NCBI GenBank assembly: GCA_018350325.1
Contig: JAEVLN010000010.1
Coordinates: 2,728,001 to 2,792,000 of the forward strand
Direction: 5' to 3'
Source: Globodera rostochiensis
Taxonomy: Eukaryota > Nematoda > Chromadorea > Rhabditida > Heteroderidae
Length of the DNA: 64,000 nt
A program made the position numbers and the translations under genes. Below the pieces are notes generated by a model. It was given only the letters and a program-made list of their open reading frames with translations. It did not search any database and had not been told where the DNA came from. Of the stretch, positions 1-11,700 are shown piece by piece (positions within the stretch are counted from its first letter, which is position 1; each line of letters begins with the position of its first letter).

Positions 1-3000
1 TCGGGGAGGAGTCGGGGAGGAGTTGGGTAGTTTGGGAAGGAGTTTGGGGAGGAGTTTTGGGAGGAGTTCGGGGAGGAGTTTGGGGAAGAGTTCGGGGAGG
101 CGTCGAGTAGGAGTTTGGGGAAGAGTTCGGGGGAGGAGTCGGGGAGGAGTTGGGGAGGAGTTTGGGAAGGAGTTTGGGGAGGAGTTCGGGGAGTAGGAGG
201 AGTTTGGGGAGGAGTTCGGGGAGGAGTTTGGGGAAGAGTTCGGGGAGGAGTCGGGGAGGAGTGGGGAAGGAGTTTGGGAAGGAGTTTGGGGAGGAGTTTG
301 GGGAATTCGGGGAGGAGTCGGGGAGGAGTTGGGAAGGAGTTTGGGAAGGAGTTGGGAAGGAGTTTGGGAAGGAGTTGGGAAGGAGTTTGGGAAGGAGTTT
401 GGGGATGAGTTCGGGGAGTAGGAGGAGTTTGGTGAGGAGTTCGGGGAGGAGCCGGGGAGGAGTTTGGGGAAGAGTTCGGGGAGGAGTCGGGGAGGAGTTG
501 GGTAGTTTGGGAAGGAGTTTGGGGAGGAGTTCGGGGAGTAGGAGGAGTTTGGGGAGGAGTTCGGGGAGGAGTTTGGGGAAAAGTTCGGGGAGGCGTCGAG
601 TAGGAGTTTGGGGAAGAGTTCGGGGGAGGAGTTCGGGGAGGAGCCGGGGAGGAGTTTGGGGAAGAGTTCGGGGAGGAGTCGGGGAGGAGTTGGGAAGGAG
701 TTTGGGAAGGAGTTTGGGGAAGAGTTCGGGGAGGAGTCGGGGAGGAGTTGGGTAGTTTGGGAAGGAGTTTGGGGAGGAGTTCGGGGAGTAGGAGGAGTTT
801 GGGGAGGAGTCGGGGAGGAGTTGGGAAGGAGTTTGGGAAGGAGTTGGGAAGGAGTTTGGGAAGGAGTTGGGAAGGAGTTTGGGAAGGAGTTTGGGGATGA
901 GTTCGGGGAGTAGGAGGAGTTTGGTGAGGAGTTCGGGGAGGAGCCGGGGAGGAGCTTGGGGAAGAGTTCGGGGAGGTGTCGGGGAGGAGTTGGGAAGGAG
1001 TTTGGGGAAGAGTTCGGGGAGGAGTCGGGGAGGAGTTGGGTAGTTTGGGAAGGAGTTTGGGGAGGAGTTTTGGGAGGAGTTCGGGGAGGAGTTTGGGGAA
1101 GAGTTCGGGGAGGCGTCGAGTAGGAGTTTGGGGAAGAGTTCGGGGGAGGAGTCGGGGAGGAGTTGGGGAGGAGTTTGGGAAGGAGTTTGGGAGGAGTTCG
1201 GGGAGTAGGAGGAGTTTGGGGAGGAGTTCGGGGAGGAGTTTGGGGAAGAGTTCGGGGAGGAGTCGGGGAGGAGTGGGGAAGGAGTTTGGGAAGGAGTTGG
1301 GAAGGAGTTTGGGAGGAGTTCGGGGAGTAGGAGGAGTTTGGGGAGGAGTTCGGGGAGGAGTTTGGGGAAGAGTTCGGGGAGGAGTCGGGGAGGAGTGGGG
1401 AAGGAGTTTGGGAAGGAGTTGGGAAGGAGTTTGGGAAGGAGTTGGGAAGGAGTTTGGGAAGGAGTTGGGAAGGAGTTTGGGAAGGAGTTTGGGGAAGAGT
1501 TCGGGGAGGAGTCGGGGAGGAGTTGGGAAGGAGTTTGGGAAGGAGTTGGGAAGGAGTTTGGGAAGGAGTTGGGAAGGAGTTTGGGAAGGAGTTTGGGGAT
1601 GAGTTCGGGGAGTAGGAGGAGTTTGGGGAGGAGTTCGGGGAGGAGTTTGGGGAAGGAGTTGGGGGAGGAGTCGGGGAGGAGTTGGGAAGGGTTTGGGAAG
1701 GAGTTTGGGGAAAAGTTCGGGGAGGAGTCGGGGAGGAGTTGAGGAGTTTGGAAGGAGTTTGGGGAGGAGTTCGGGGAGTAGGAGGAGTTTGGGGAGGAGT
1801 CGGGGAGGGTTGGGAAGAGTTTGGGAGGAGTGGGGAAGGAGTTTGGGAAGGAGTTGGGAGGAGTTTGGAAGAGTTGGGGAGGAGTCGGGGAGTGGGAGGA
1901 GTTTGGGAAGGAGTTGGGAAGGAGTTGGAAGGAGTTGGGAAGAGTTTGGGAAGGAGTGGTGAGGAGTTGGGAAAGTTTGGGAAGGAGTTTGGGGAAGAGT
2001 TCGGGGAGGAGTCGGGGAGGAGTTGGGAAGGAGTTTGGGAAGGAGTTTGGGGAGGAGTTCGGGGAGTAGGAGGAGTTTGGGGAGGAGCCGGGGAGGAGTT
2101 TGGGAAAGAGTTCGGGGATTAGTTCGGGGAGGAATCGGGGAAGAATTCGGGGAGGAGTCGGGGAGGAGTTGGGAAGGAGTTTGGGGAAGAGTTCGGGGAG
2201 GCGTCGAGTAGGAGTTTGGGGAAGAGTTCGGGGGAGGAGTTCGGGGAGGAGTTTGGGGAAGAGTTCGGGGAGGCGTCGAGTAGGAGTTTGGGGAAGAGTT
2301 CGGGGGAGGAGTCGGGGAGGAGTTGGGGAGGAGTTCGGGGAGTAGGAGGAGTTTGGGGAGGAGTTCGGGGAGGAGTTTGGGGAGGAGTTCGGGGAGGAGT
2401 CGGGGAGGAGTTGGGAAGGAGTTTGGGAAGGAGTTTGGGGATGAGTTTGGGGAAGAGTTCGGGGAGGAGTCGGGGAGGAGTTGGGAAGGAGTTTGGGAAG
2501 GAGTTGGGAAGGAGTTTGGGAAGGAGTTGGGAAGGAGTTTGGGAAGGAGTTTGGGGAGGAGTCGGGGAGGAGTTGGGAAGGAGTTTGGGAAGGAGTTTGG
2601 GGAGGAGTTCGGGGAGTAGGAGGAGTTTGGTGAGTAGTTCGGGGAGGAGCCGGGGAGGAGTTTGGGGAAGAGTTCGGGGAGGAGTCGGGGAGGAGTTGGG
2701 AAGGAGTTTGGGAAGGAGTTTGGGGAAGAGTTCGGGGAGGAGTCGGGGAGGAGTTGGGTAGTTTGGGAAGGAGTTTGGGGAGGAGTTCGGGGAGTAGGAG
2801 GAGTTTGGGGAGGAGTTCGGGGAGGAGTCGGGGAGGAGTTGGGAAGGAGTTTGGGAAGGAGTTTGGGGATGAGTTTGGGGAAGAGTTCGGGGAGGAGTCG
2901 GGGAGGAGTTGGGAAGGAGTTTGGGAAGGAGTTGGGAAGGAGTTTGGGAAGGAGTTGGGAAGGAGTTTGGGAAGGAGTTTGGGGATGAGTTCGGGGAGTA

Positions 3001-5680
3001 GGAGGAGTTTGGGAAAGAATTCGGGGATTAGTTCGGGGAGGAGTCGGGGAAGAGTTCGGGGAGGCGTCGAGTAGGAGTTTGGGGAAGAGTTCGGGGAGGT
3101 GTCGGGGAGGAGTTGGGAAGGAGTTTGGGGATGAGTTTGGGGAAGAGTTCGGGGAGGAGTCGGGGAGGAGTTGGGAAGGAGTTTGGGAAGGAGTTGGGAA
3201 GGAGTTTGGGAAGGAGTTGGGAAGGAGTTTGGGAAGGAGTTGGGAAGGAGTTTGGGAAGGAGTTGGGAAGGAGTTTGGGAAGGAGTTTGGGGATGAGTTC
3301 GGGGAGTAGGAGGAGTTTGGTGAGGAGTTCGGGGAGGAGCCGGGGAGGAGTTTGGGGAAGAGTTCGGGGAGGAGTCGGGGAGGAGTTGGGAAGGAGTTTG
3401 GGAAGGAGTTTGGGGAAGAGTTCGGGGAGGAGTCGGGGAGGAGTTGGGTAGTTTGGGAAGGAGTTTGGGGAGGAGTTCGGGGAGTAGGAGGAGTTTGGGG
3501 AGGAGTTCGGGGAGGAGTCGGGGAGGAGTTGGGAAGGAGTTTGGGAAGGAGTTTGGGGATGAGTTTGGGGAAGAGTTCGGGGAGGAGTCGGGGAGGAGTT
3601 GGGAAGGAGTTTGGGAAGGAGTTGGGAAGGAGTTTGGGAAGGAGTTGGGAAGGAGTTTGGGAAGGAGTTTGGGGATGAGTTCGGGGAGTAGGAGGAGTTT
3701 GGGAAAGAATTCGGGGATTAGTTCGGGGAGGAGTCGGGGAAGAGTTCGGGGAGGCGTCGAGTAGGAGTTTGGGGAAGAGTTCGGGGAGGTGTCGGGGAGG
3801 AGTTGGGAAGGAGTTTGGGGAAGAGTTCGGGGAGGAGTCGGGGAGGAGTCGGGGAGGGAGTTGGGGAAAAAGTTTGGGAAGGATTTGGGGAAGAGTTCGG
3901 GGAGGAGTCGGGGAGGAGTTGGGAAGGAGTTTGGGAAGGAGTTTGGGGAGGAGTTCGGGGAGTAGGAGGAGTTTGGGGAGGAGTTCGGGGAGGAGTTTGG
4001 GGAAGAGTTCGGGGAGGAGTCGGGGAGGAGTTGGGAAGGAGTTTGGGAAGGAGTTGGGAAGGAGTTTGGGAAGGAGTTGGGAAGGAGTTTGGGAAGGAGT
4101 TTGGGGATGAGTTCGGGGAGTAGGAGGAGTTTGGTGAGGAGTTCGGGGAGGAGCCGGGGAGGAGTTTGGGGAAGAGTTCGGGGAGGAGTCGGGGAGGAGT
4201 TGGGAAGGAGTTTGGGAAGGAGTTTGGGGAAGAGTTCGGGGAGGAGTCGGGGAGGAGTTGGGTAGTTTGGGAAGGAGTTTGGGGAGGAGTTCGGGGAGTA
4301 GGAGGAGTTTGGGGAGGAGCCGGGTAGGAGTTGGGAAGGAGTTTGGGAAGGAGTTGGGAAGGAGTTTGGGAAGGAGTTGGGAAGGAGTTTGGGAAGGAGT
4401 TTGGGGATGAGTTCGGGGAGTAGGAGGAGTTTGGGAAAGAATTCGGGGATTAGTTCGGGGAGGAGTCGGGGAAGAGTTCGGGGAGGCGTCGAGTAGGAGT
4501 TTGGGGAAGAGTTCGGGGAGGTGTCGGGGAGGAGTTGGGAAGGAGTTTGGGGAAGAGTTCGGGGAGGAGTCGGGGAGGAGTCGGGGAGGAGTTGGGAAAG
4601 AGTTTGGGAAGGAGTTTGGGGAAGAGTTCGGGGAGGAGTCGGGGAGGAGTTGGGAAGGAGTTTGGGAAGGAGTTTGGGGAGGAGTTCGGGGAGTAGGAGG
4701 AGTTTGGGGAGGAGTTCGGGGAGGAGTTTGGGGAAGAGTTCGGGGAGGAGTCGGGGAGGAGTTGGGAAGGAGTTTGGGAAGGAGTTTGGGGAGGAGTTTG
4801 GGGAAGAGTTCGGGGAGGAGTCGGGGAGGAGTTGGGAAGGAGTTTGGGAAGGAGTTGGGAAGGAGTTTGGGAAGGAGTTGGGAAGGAGTTTGGGAAGGAG
4901 TTTGGGGATGAGTTCGGGGAGTAGGAGGAGTTTGGTGAGGAGTTCGGGGAGGAGCCGGGGAGGAGTTTGGGGAAGAGTTCGGGGAGGAGTTTGGGGAAGA
5001 GTTCGGGGAGGCGTCGAGTAGGAGTTTGGGGAAGAGTTCGGGGGAGGAGTCGGGGAGGAGTTGGGAAGGAGTTTGGGAAGGAGTTTGGGGAAGAGTTCGG
5101 GGAGGAGTCGGGGAGGAGTTGGGAAAGAGTTTGGGAAGGAGTTTGGGGAAGAGTTCGGGGAGGAGTCGGGGAGGAGTTGGGAAGGAGTTTGGGAAGGAGT
5201 TTGGGGAGGAGTTCGGGGAGTAGGAGGAGTTTGGGGAGGAGCCGGGGAGGAGTTTGGGAAAGAGTTCGGGGATTAGTTCGGGGAGGAATCGGGGAAGAAT
5301 TCGGGGAGGAGTCGGGGAGGAGTTGGGAAGGAGTTTGGGAAGGAGTTTGGGGAAGAGTTCGGGGAGGAGTCGGGGAGGAGTTGGGAAGGAGTTTGGGAAG
5401 GAGTTTGGGGAGGAGTTCGGGGAGTAGGAGGAGTTTGGGGAGGAGCCGGGGAGGAGTTTGGGGAGGAGTTTGGGGAGGAGTTCGGGGAGGAGCCGGGGAG
5501 GAGTTTGGGGAAGAGTTCGGGGAGGAGTCGGGGAGGAGTTGGGAAGGAGTTTGGGAAGGAGTTTGGGGAGGAGTTCGGGGAGTAGGAGGAGTTTGGGGAG
5601 GAGCCGGGGATGAGTTTGGGGAAGAGTTCGGGGAGTAGTTCAGGGAGGAGTCGGGGAAGAGTTCGGGGACGAGTTGATGA
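1..5680. repeat. G-rich 11-12 bp tandem satellite with higher-order structure
   Basis: The whole block is made of variants of GGGRAGGAGTTT and GGGGAGGAGTTC (11-12 bp), with almost no C on the + strand. A higher-order repeat is visible: the blocks starting near 2662 and 3352 are the same over several hundred bases, a 690 bp period, and a related block begins near 4501. Runs of GGGG every 11-12 bp give strong G-quadruplex potential on the + strand. Long open frames on both strands are a by-product of the short motif and of missing stop codons, not evidence of coding. The array continues past the left edge and ends about 45 bp before the first visible exon of the galectin-like gene. Confidence 0.97.
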
Positions 5681-5727
5681 ATTAAATTTTTGGAAACTTT
5701 TTATTTTAAACATTTAACCAAATTTAG

Positions 5728-8700
5728 CTCAAGGAAAGATGTGAACAACACAGGCGAAAATGCACCGATAATTGTGGTTCATCAGCAAAAGTGGCATGGC
5801 ATGGCATTTCGATTCGTACCAAAGGGGTTACGGATGCCACTGCCACAAATTTGACTTTGGAATCGTCATTTTTGGGTCGAAAGTTTATTCTTGGAGAAAG
5901 AAGTGAAGAAACTTTGACGGTGGACCTTGCACATGCTGAACGTGATAATGACCATCAATTTGCCGACGAATTTCATGAACAAATAAAAGAGGGCGCTTAC
6001 CTGAACGAGTACAAAGGCTTGTGGCTGCTCGGTCTGGACATGTTGTCACAACGCCATGGCCAAAATCAGATAGAATTGTTCGTCTACCGGTCGTGCGGTT
6101 GCAACATGAAAGCTTGGGTGAGCGTGTTTAATGAATTCATTTTAATAATGGTTTAATTAGAGTAACACAAGACCGCTTTTAAAAGACTCAAAATTTATGA
6201 AAAATTTGATTAAAACTTTGAACACCCGGTTACCCGAATTGTGGAGGAGATTAAAAAATAAAAGGAATTGCAATAGGGTTCAGCCCCGTCCCCAAACCCC
6301 GACTTTTTTAGTCCGGGGTTTTCGTCCCCGACCCCGACTTTTTTGAATTTTTCAGGGTCTTTGCTGAGAAAAACCCCGAACCCCGACTTTTTTGGTTGAG
6401 GACGAAAACCCCGACCACAACTTTCCGCCCGAGGGGTCGGGGTTGAACCCTAATTTGCTGCATTAGCTTCGCCCCTTCCTCCCCCCCCCCCCACACCAAA
6501 ACTTGGACGACACCCAACTCGCTACCCCGTGAGTTAAATAGAGAAATGCAAAAAAGCGAGATTGTGTTACTCTATAAGAGACCGGCCGGCTCTCGAAATC
6601 CGTTGGGAAATTCTTAAAAAACGGATCCAGAAAATAATTTTTTGTTTTTAAATAGTTTTAGAAACAAATTTAAGTTCACAAATCCAACCGACCCACTGCA
6701 CGATATCAGCTGGGGCAAATTGGACCATGGCAGCACAGAATGCGACAAAGACGCGCCCAAGTTGAAAATCAAATACCCAATTGAAGCGCTTCGACCATTC
6801 AATGAAAAGTCCGAAATTGTTATTGAAGGCCTTGTGGGCGCGGGCAACGTTACTGTCTCAATCACCAAGGAATGGACCCAATCGGCGTGGGCCCGTTTCA
6901 GTAAGAATCATTTTGTTTGGTTTGCATATTCATCAAAATTTTGTTGGCATTACTACCTTCAGCGTTTAGATTGTAGTATACAGCAGGGCTGGGCAAAATT
7001 CGGATCCGAAATTTCGGATTCCGGAAAATTTCGGGTTTTTTGGCCGTTTCGGATTTTATTTTCCGATTTTGCCCAGCCCTGGTATACAGTAGTTAAATTT
7101 TGTTGGTTGGCGTTTTGTGAAAATTTAGCAGATTTTACTGGCGTTGTGTATATTAAAGTTCAATTTAATTTTAAAATAATTATTTGGGGTGTCGCTCAAA
7201 TTTCTAATTGTTTCTGCTCCAAATAAATTTAGTTTTGACTAGCTTTAATGAGTGTAATTTAAATTTTTTGTTATTAGCAAAACAAAAATCCTGAATTTAA
7301 TATTTTTAGTTGCCTTAATTGCTAATGACATTATCAGAAATGAGAAGACGAAGGATGTGGGGAAATGGAGCAGATTGAGTAAGCACTTTAAACCTTTTAA
7401 AATAGAATTTTTTTTATTTTTTAGAAAATGAATCGTCGATTTTGCAAATAGTTATGGGAACGAGTTTCACCACACTTCAGACGGTACTTTCTTGCAAAAA
7501 TTACAATTTATATTTTTGTTACAATTAAAATTGGTTAAGAAACCATATTTGAAGACATTTCCTTTTAAAAACGTTAAATAATCAAAATTTTATGTAAAAA
7601 ACAAAAAAAGATTAATTAATTATTTTCAATAAAAAATAGCAATTGTTTTGTTTTAAAGGAAACCCATTCTGCTCGACCAAAGCGAACAAGTTTTCTAAGG
7701 AAAGGCAACAAAATTAAAATCCAAATTTATATGAAACAATTTACCTACGTGGTGAATATCACTATACAGGAAAAAAAGCTAAAAAAGAACTCGCGGTTCG
7801 ACAACTTTAAGGATGAATACCAGTCCCCCACATGGTTTCAGGGCCTTCCCTACGAACACATGGACAAAATTCAGGTCACAAATTGTTTTTTTATTGTTGA
7901 AAATTTTAAAAATTTCCCATTTTTTTTGTTTGTTTTTGTTTAGATCTTAGGCGACATGACACTTTTGGGTCAAATCCGAAAAAAGACGCATTCTAAGGCG
8001 AGTGTAAAATTAAACAATCAATCAATCAATCAATTAATTGGTGATCCAAATAATTTGATACAAATTTTGACAAAAAATTTGGCCTCTCATTTAATGCAAA
8101 TTGTTTTTTTGTAGCATGACAAAATGATTACGCTTCATCCTTATTACAAAAAGCTGGACAAGGCTTTTCGAGCTGGTGCAACATTTAAAGTTTCTGGTGT
8201 ATTGCTATCGCATGCCACTTGGTTTCGGATTGCCTTTTTGCACAACGCGCGCGACCGAAGCTTGCTCGGTAAAATAAACATTTTGTTTATTATATTTACG
8301 TAACAATAAATTATTGGAAAAATTTTACATTTATTGGGAAAATTAAATTCTTGTCAACAAATTGTTGATTATTTTAAAAATTCTAAAGATATTGGTTGTT
8401 TTGAAACATTTTAGGAGTTTTTACCAAAATTTGCATTTTTCCGTATGCTGCCTGCATGCTGATGTGTCCCCCAGACCTTCCCGAATATTTAAATATGTTT
8501 TGTAAATAAATACAAAAACTATTAAATTTCCACTTTTTTAATATGTTTAAAAGATGCCAAAGGTTATTGTTTGAAAAATTGATTTAAAGCAACGAAAAAT
8601 CGTCAATTTTATGAAAATTTTCGTATAATTTTTGGATTTTTTTTGCCAAAAAAAAAATGTCTGGGATCCGGAATTCCGGCTCCAAAAATGTTCGTAAAAT

Positions 8701-11700
8701 TTCGAAATCTCAAAATTTTGATTTTTTTTTTCTTTGCCCTTTCGCGATGGAGTTTTTGGACTATTTTTCTTAACAAATTCCATCAAAAATTCAAAATTTT
8801 CATTTGGCATAGGATAACATTGAGAGAGGTTGGCTTGCCATGTTGGCCAGATTTTTTTGGGGGGATGATTTTGCAGTTGGCGTGCTTTTGACCCAAAAAA
8901 GGTCATTTACATTTTAAATTCGCAATGAATATACAAAAGTAGCTCAAATTCGCTTTCTTGACAAACCGTCACATTTAATTCAACCAATGCAAATTTAGTT
9001 GGGGAAAGCGTGTTCGAAATTTGTGCAAACCTTTCAACTGGGAAAGTGGCTTTGCAATCGTTTCCGGTAATTTCTTAATTATTCTTTATACAATAATATA
9101 CTTATAGTAATTTTAAAAATCTGCCGAAAGATTGCCTCCGCCCTTTTGATAAAATAAAATGTTTAAGCAAGAGCAGAGGGTTTTTTTTGTCGGAAATTAT
9201 AATTAAATTAGATTAAATCAATTCACAATTTTTTAAAATTTTAAATCAATATTTTCAGTACGATTGGACCGTGTACAATAGCCGATTACACAACAGTGAT
9301 GTTCCTGTCGTTGAAACTACCGAATTTTTGTCTCTGGAAAAAGGCGGCGGTTTTGAAGTGTTTATAACATTTAAGGAGGACAAGATTGAAACGACGCTGA
9401 ACAATAAAAAAATGACGTATGTCCGCAACATATTCCTTCAAAAGAGTTTGCCGCTGTGGAAAATTACGCATTTTGCCGTAAAAAATTTTTTTTGTTAATC
9501 AAACAAAATTTATCATTATTTTTAATTCTTTTAATGTGATGAAATTAATTATGATTTATTTTGTAATATAATAATTTTATTTTTTATATGTTATGTTACT
9601 AAAATAACATTTTTTAAGGTGTCAGGGGATGTCAATATATTCGAGAAAAAAGCGCCAAAATGCGACATTCCCGATTTTAACGTAATATTATGCTAAAAAT
9701 TGGATGATTAAATTCATAATTTCAAAAAAATTTGCGTTAACAAATTCAAAAGATTTTAAAATACAATTTTTTTAATCCTTTTTAATTAAAGGAACCTCCT
9801 CGCGGTTCATTCAGCAACTTCGGAACAAAATTGATTGAAACATTGATGCCTGATGATGAAATACAAATCCGGGGAAAATACTCGCGAATGTTGGAGTCAG
9901 GCAAAATTAATATAACTTTGCTCAGCGAGACAGACGACCCGGATTTTATGACTAATTACAAATGCGAGAAAAAATGTCCAGGTAATGTTGACAAAATGTC
10001 TGGTTAAAATTAAACGGAAACAGGAATTCCCGATCTAAACCAGGGCCGGGATTACAAATAATTTAAGGATTTTTATAAAGCGAAAAACATCGAATTTCAA
10101 AACCCGAAATTTAGGTCCCTGAAAAAACACCGGTTCTGGGATTTCTAAACCTTAAATGGTAAATACTAAATACAGTCAAAAAAAATATTCAAGAATAAAC
10201 TGACTTTATTACTAATAAAAATTTTCCTGTTAAAAAATTTGTAAAAATCATTAAAACCTTGTTTATTTTGAAAATTATTAAAACACATAAACGCTAAAAT
10301 TGTTGAGTAATTTTACATTTTATAAAAATTTTCTCCCCGTATAGGCTTTGTTGTCTTACAAATCAAACTGTTATGGGACGCTGTCAAAAGAAAAGCAAAT
10401 GCGACAATGAGTTCTTATAACGGAGAATCGACTGAACTTGATATAATTGATAATGCAATTAACGCTAAAGAGGCAGAAAAAGCGATTAACTCAACGAGTG
10501 GTGGCCCATTCTTCATGCAGATCATGACTAACTATTCAGGTAAACATTTGTGCCCGAATTAAAATGGATCTGAATTTTAGAAGCAAAAAAAAAAAATGTG
10601 AGAAATTTGAATTTATTTAAATTTCATATCAGGGTTAAATCTTTTACAAAGTTCGTATTTTTTTGTTTGGGTTTGTTTCTTACCCCAATTTGATCAATTC
10701 AAAAACTTTTTGGATTCATAAAATTAAAGGGTATATATTGGCAAATAATTTTCATTTAAATTTAAAAATATTGTCCTAATTTAGAGTACAACATTAAATT
10801 AAACAATAGATTAATTGGGAAAATTTCTGTCGGAGCGGAGAAAATGGCATTGCCCGCTTGGCTCATCGAACACATCCATGTAAAACATTTTATAATTAAT
10901 AAATATTTGTCACATGCGAGTTTGTGCAAATACTAAAAAACTTTCGTTTTTTGGAGATAAGTGATTAAAAAAAATAACAGTAAAATTTTTATATTATGAT
11001 TTGACATTTCATCTCGCAAAGCAGAAGCATAAAAAAATTGAATTTCTTTTTATTGAATTTTTATAAATGCACTCAAAAGTGTGAAGCCGACTAGAAAGAT
11101 TTAAGTTATCAATAGGGCCGCGATTTATATGGATAAAAAATCTCCAAATATGGCCATAAAATATGGATGAAAAATTGTAAATAAAATTTAATATGTAAAG
11201 CATTTCAAAGAAAATTTTTGAAAATAAACAGAATTTTTAAATTTTCATTTTTTAGTGGCAGAATTTTTAATTGCGAAAATGTCAATTTTTAGGGGTGCAT
11301 TTTTTGAAAATTTTAGAAAATCGATCCTTAGGGGGTTTTTCGTTTTTATTGCATTTTTATTAAGGAATTTTTGAAAAATGGCGAAATATAGATACAAATC
11401 GCGAAATATGGAAAATATGGATTATAAAATGGGCTCTAGAAGCTCCAAACAAAGCTAGAAACATCATTTATGCCATTTATACGCTGTTCCGAGTGCTCAA
11501 AAAAAAATATGGATTTCCATATAAATCGCGGCCCTAGTTATCAACATTTAAATCGTATTAATTTTTTATGCAAAATTATTACTAATCTAATATTTAAAAT
11601 TGAAGATTTATGGTGGCCTCGAAATCGACGAAGGATATCCAAAAGTCAATCGTAAAATCCAGGAAAAAGTGTCGAAGCGTGGTGAGGGGTTCGATCTTCC

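Noticed and set aside
115..5713. Many long open frames with Gly/Arg/Ser/Glu or Pro/Leu/Ser repeats over the left 5.7 kb, on both strands
   Set aside because: They follow from an 11-12 bp repeat lacking stop codons; all frames drift among each other and there is no splice or start context.
8415..8510. Possible exon reading GVFTKICIFPYAACMLMCPP in the lectin-like gene
   Set aside because: It has an acceptor but does not fit the sandwich pattern, and the exon at 8999 joins in phase without it.
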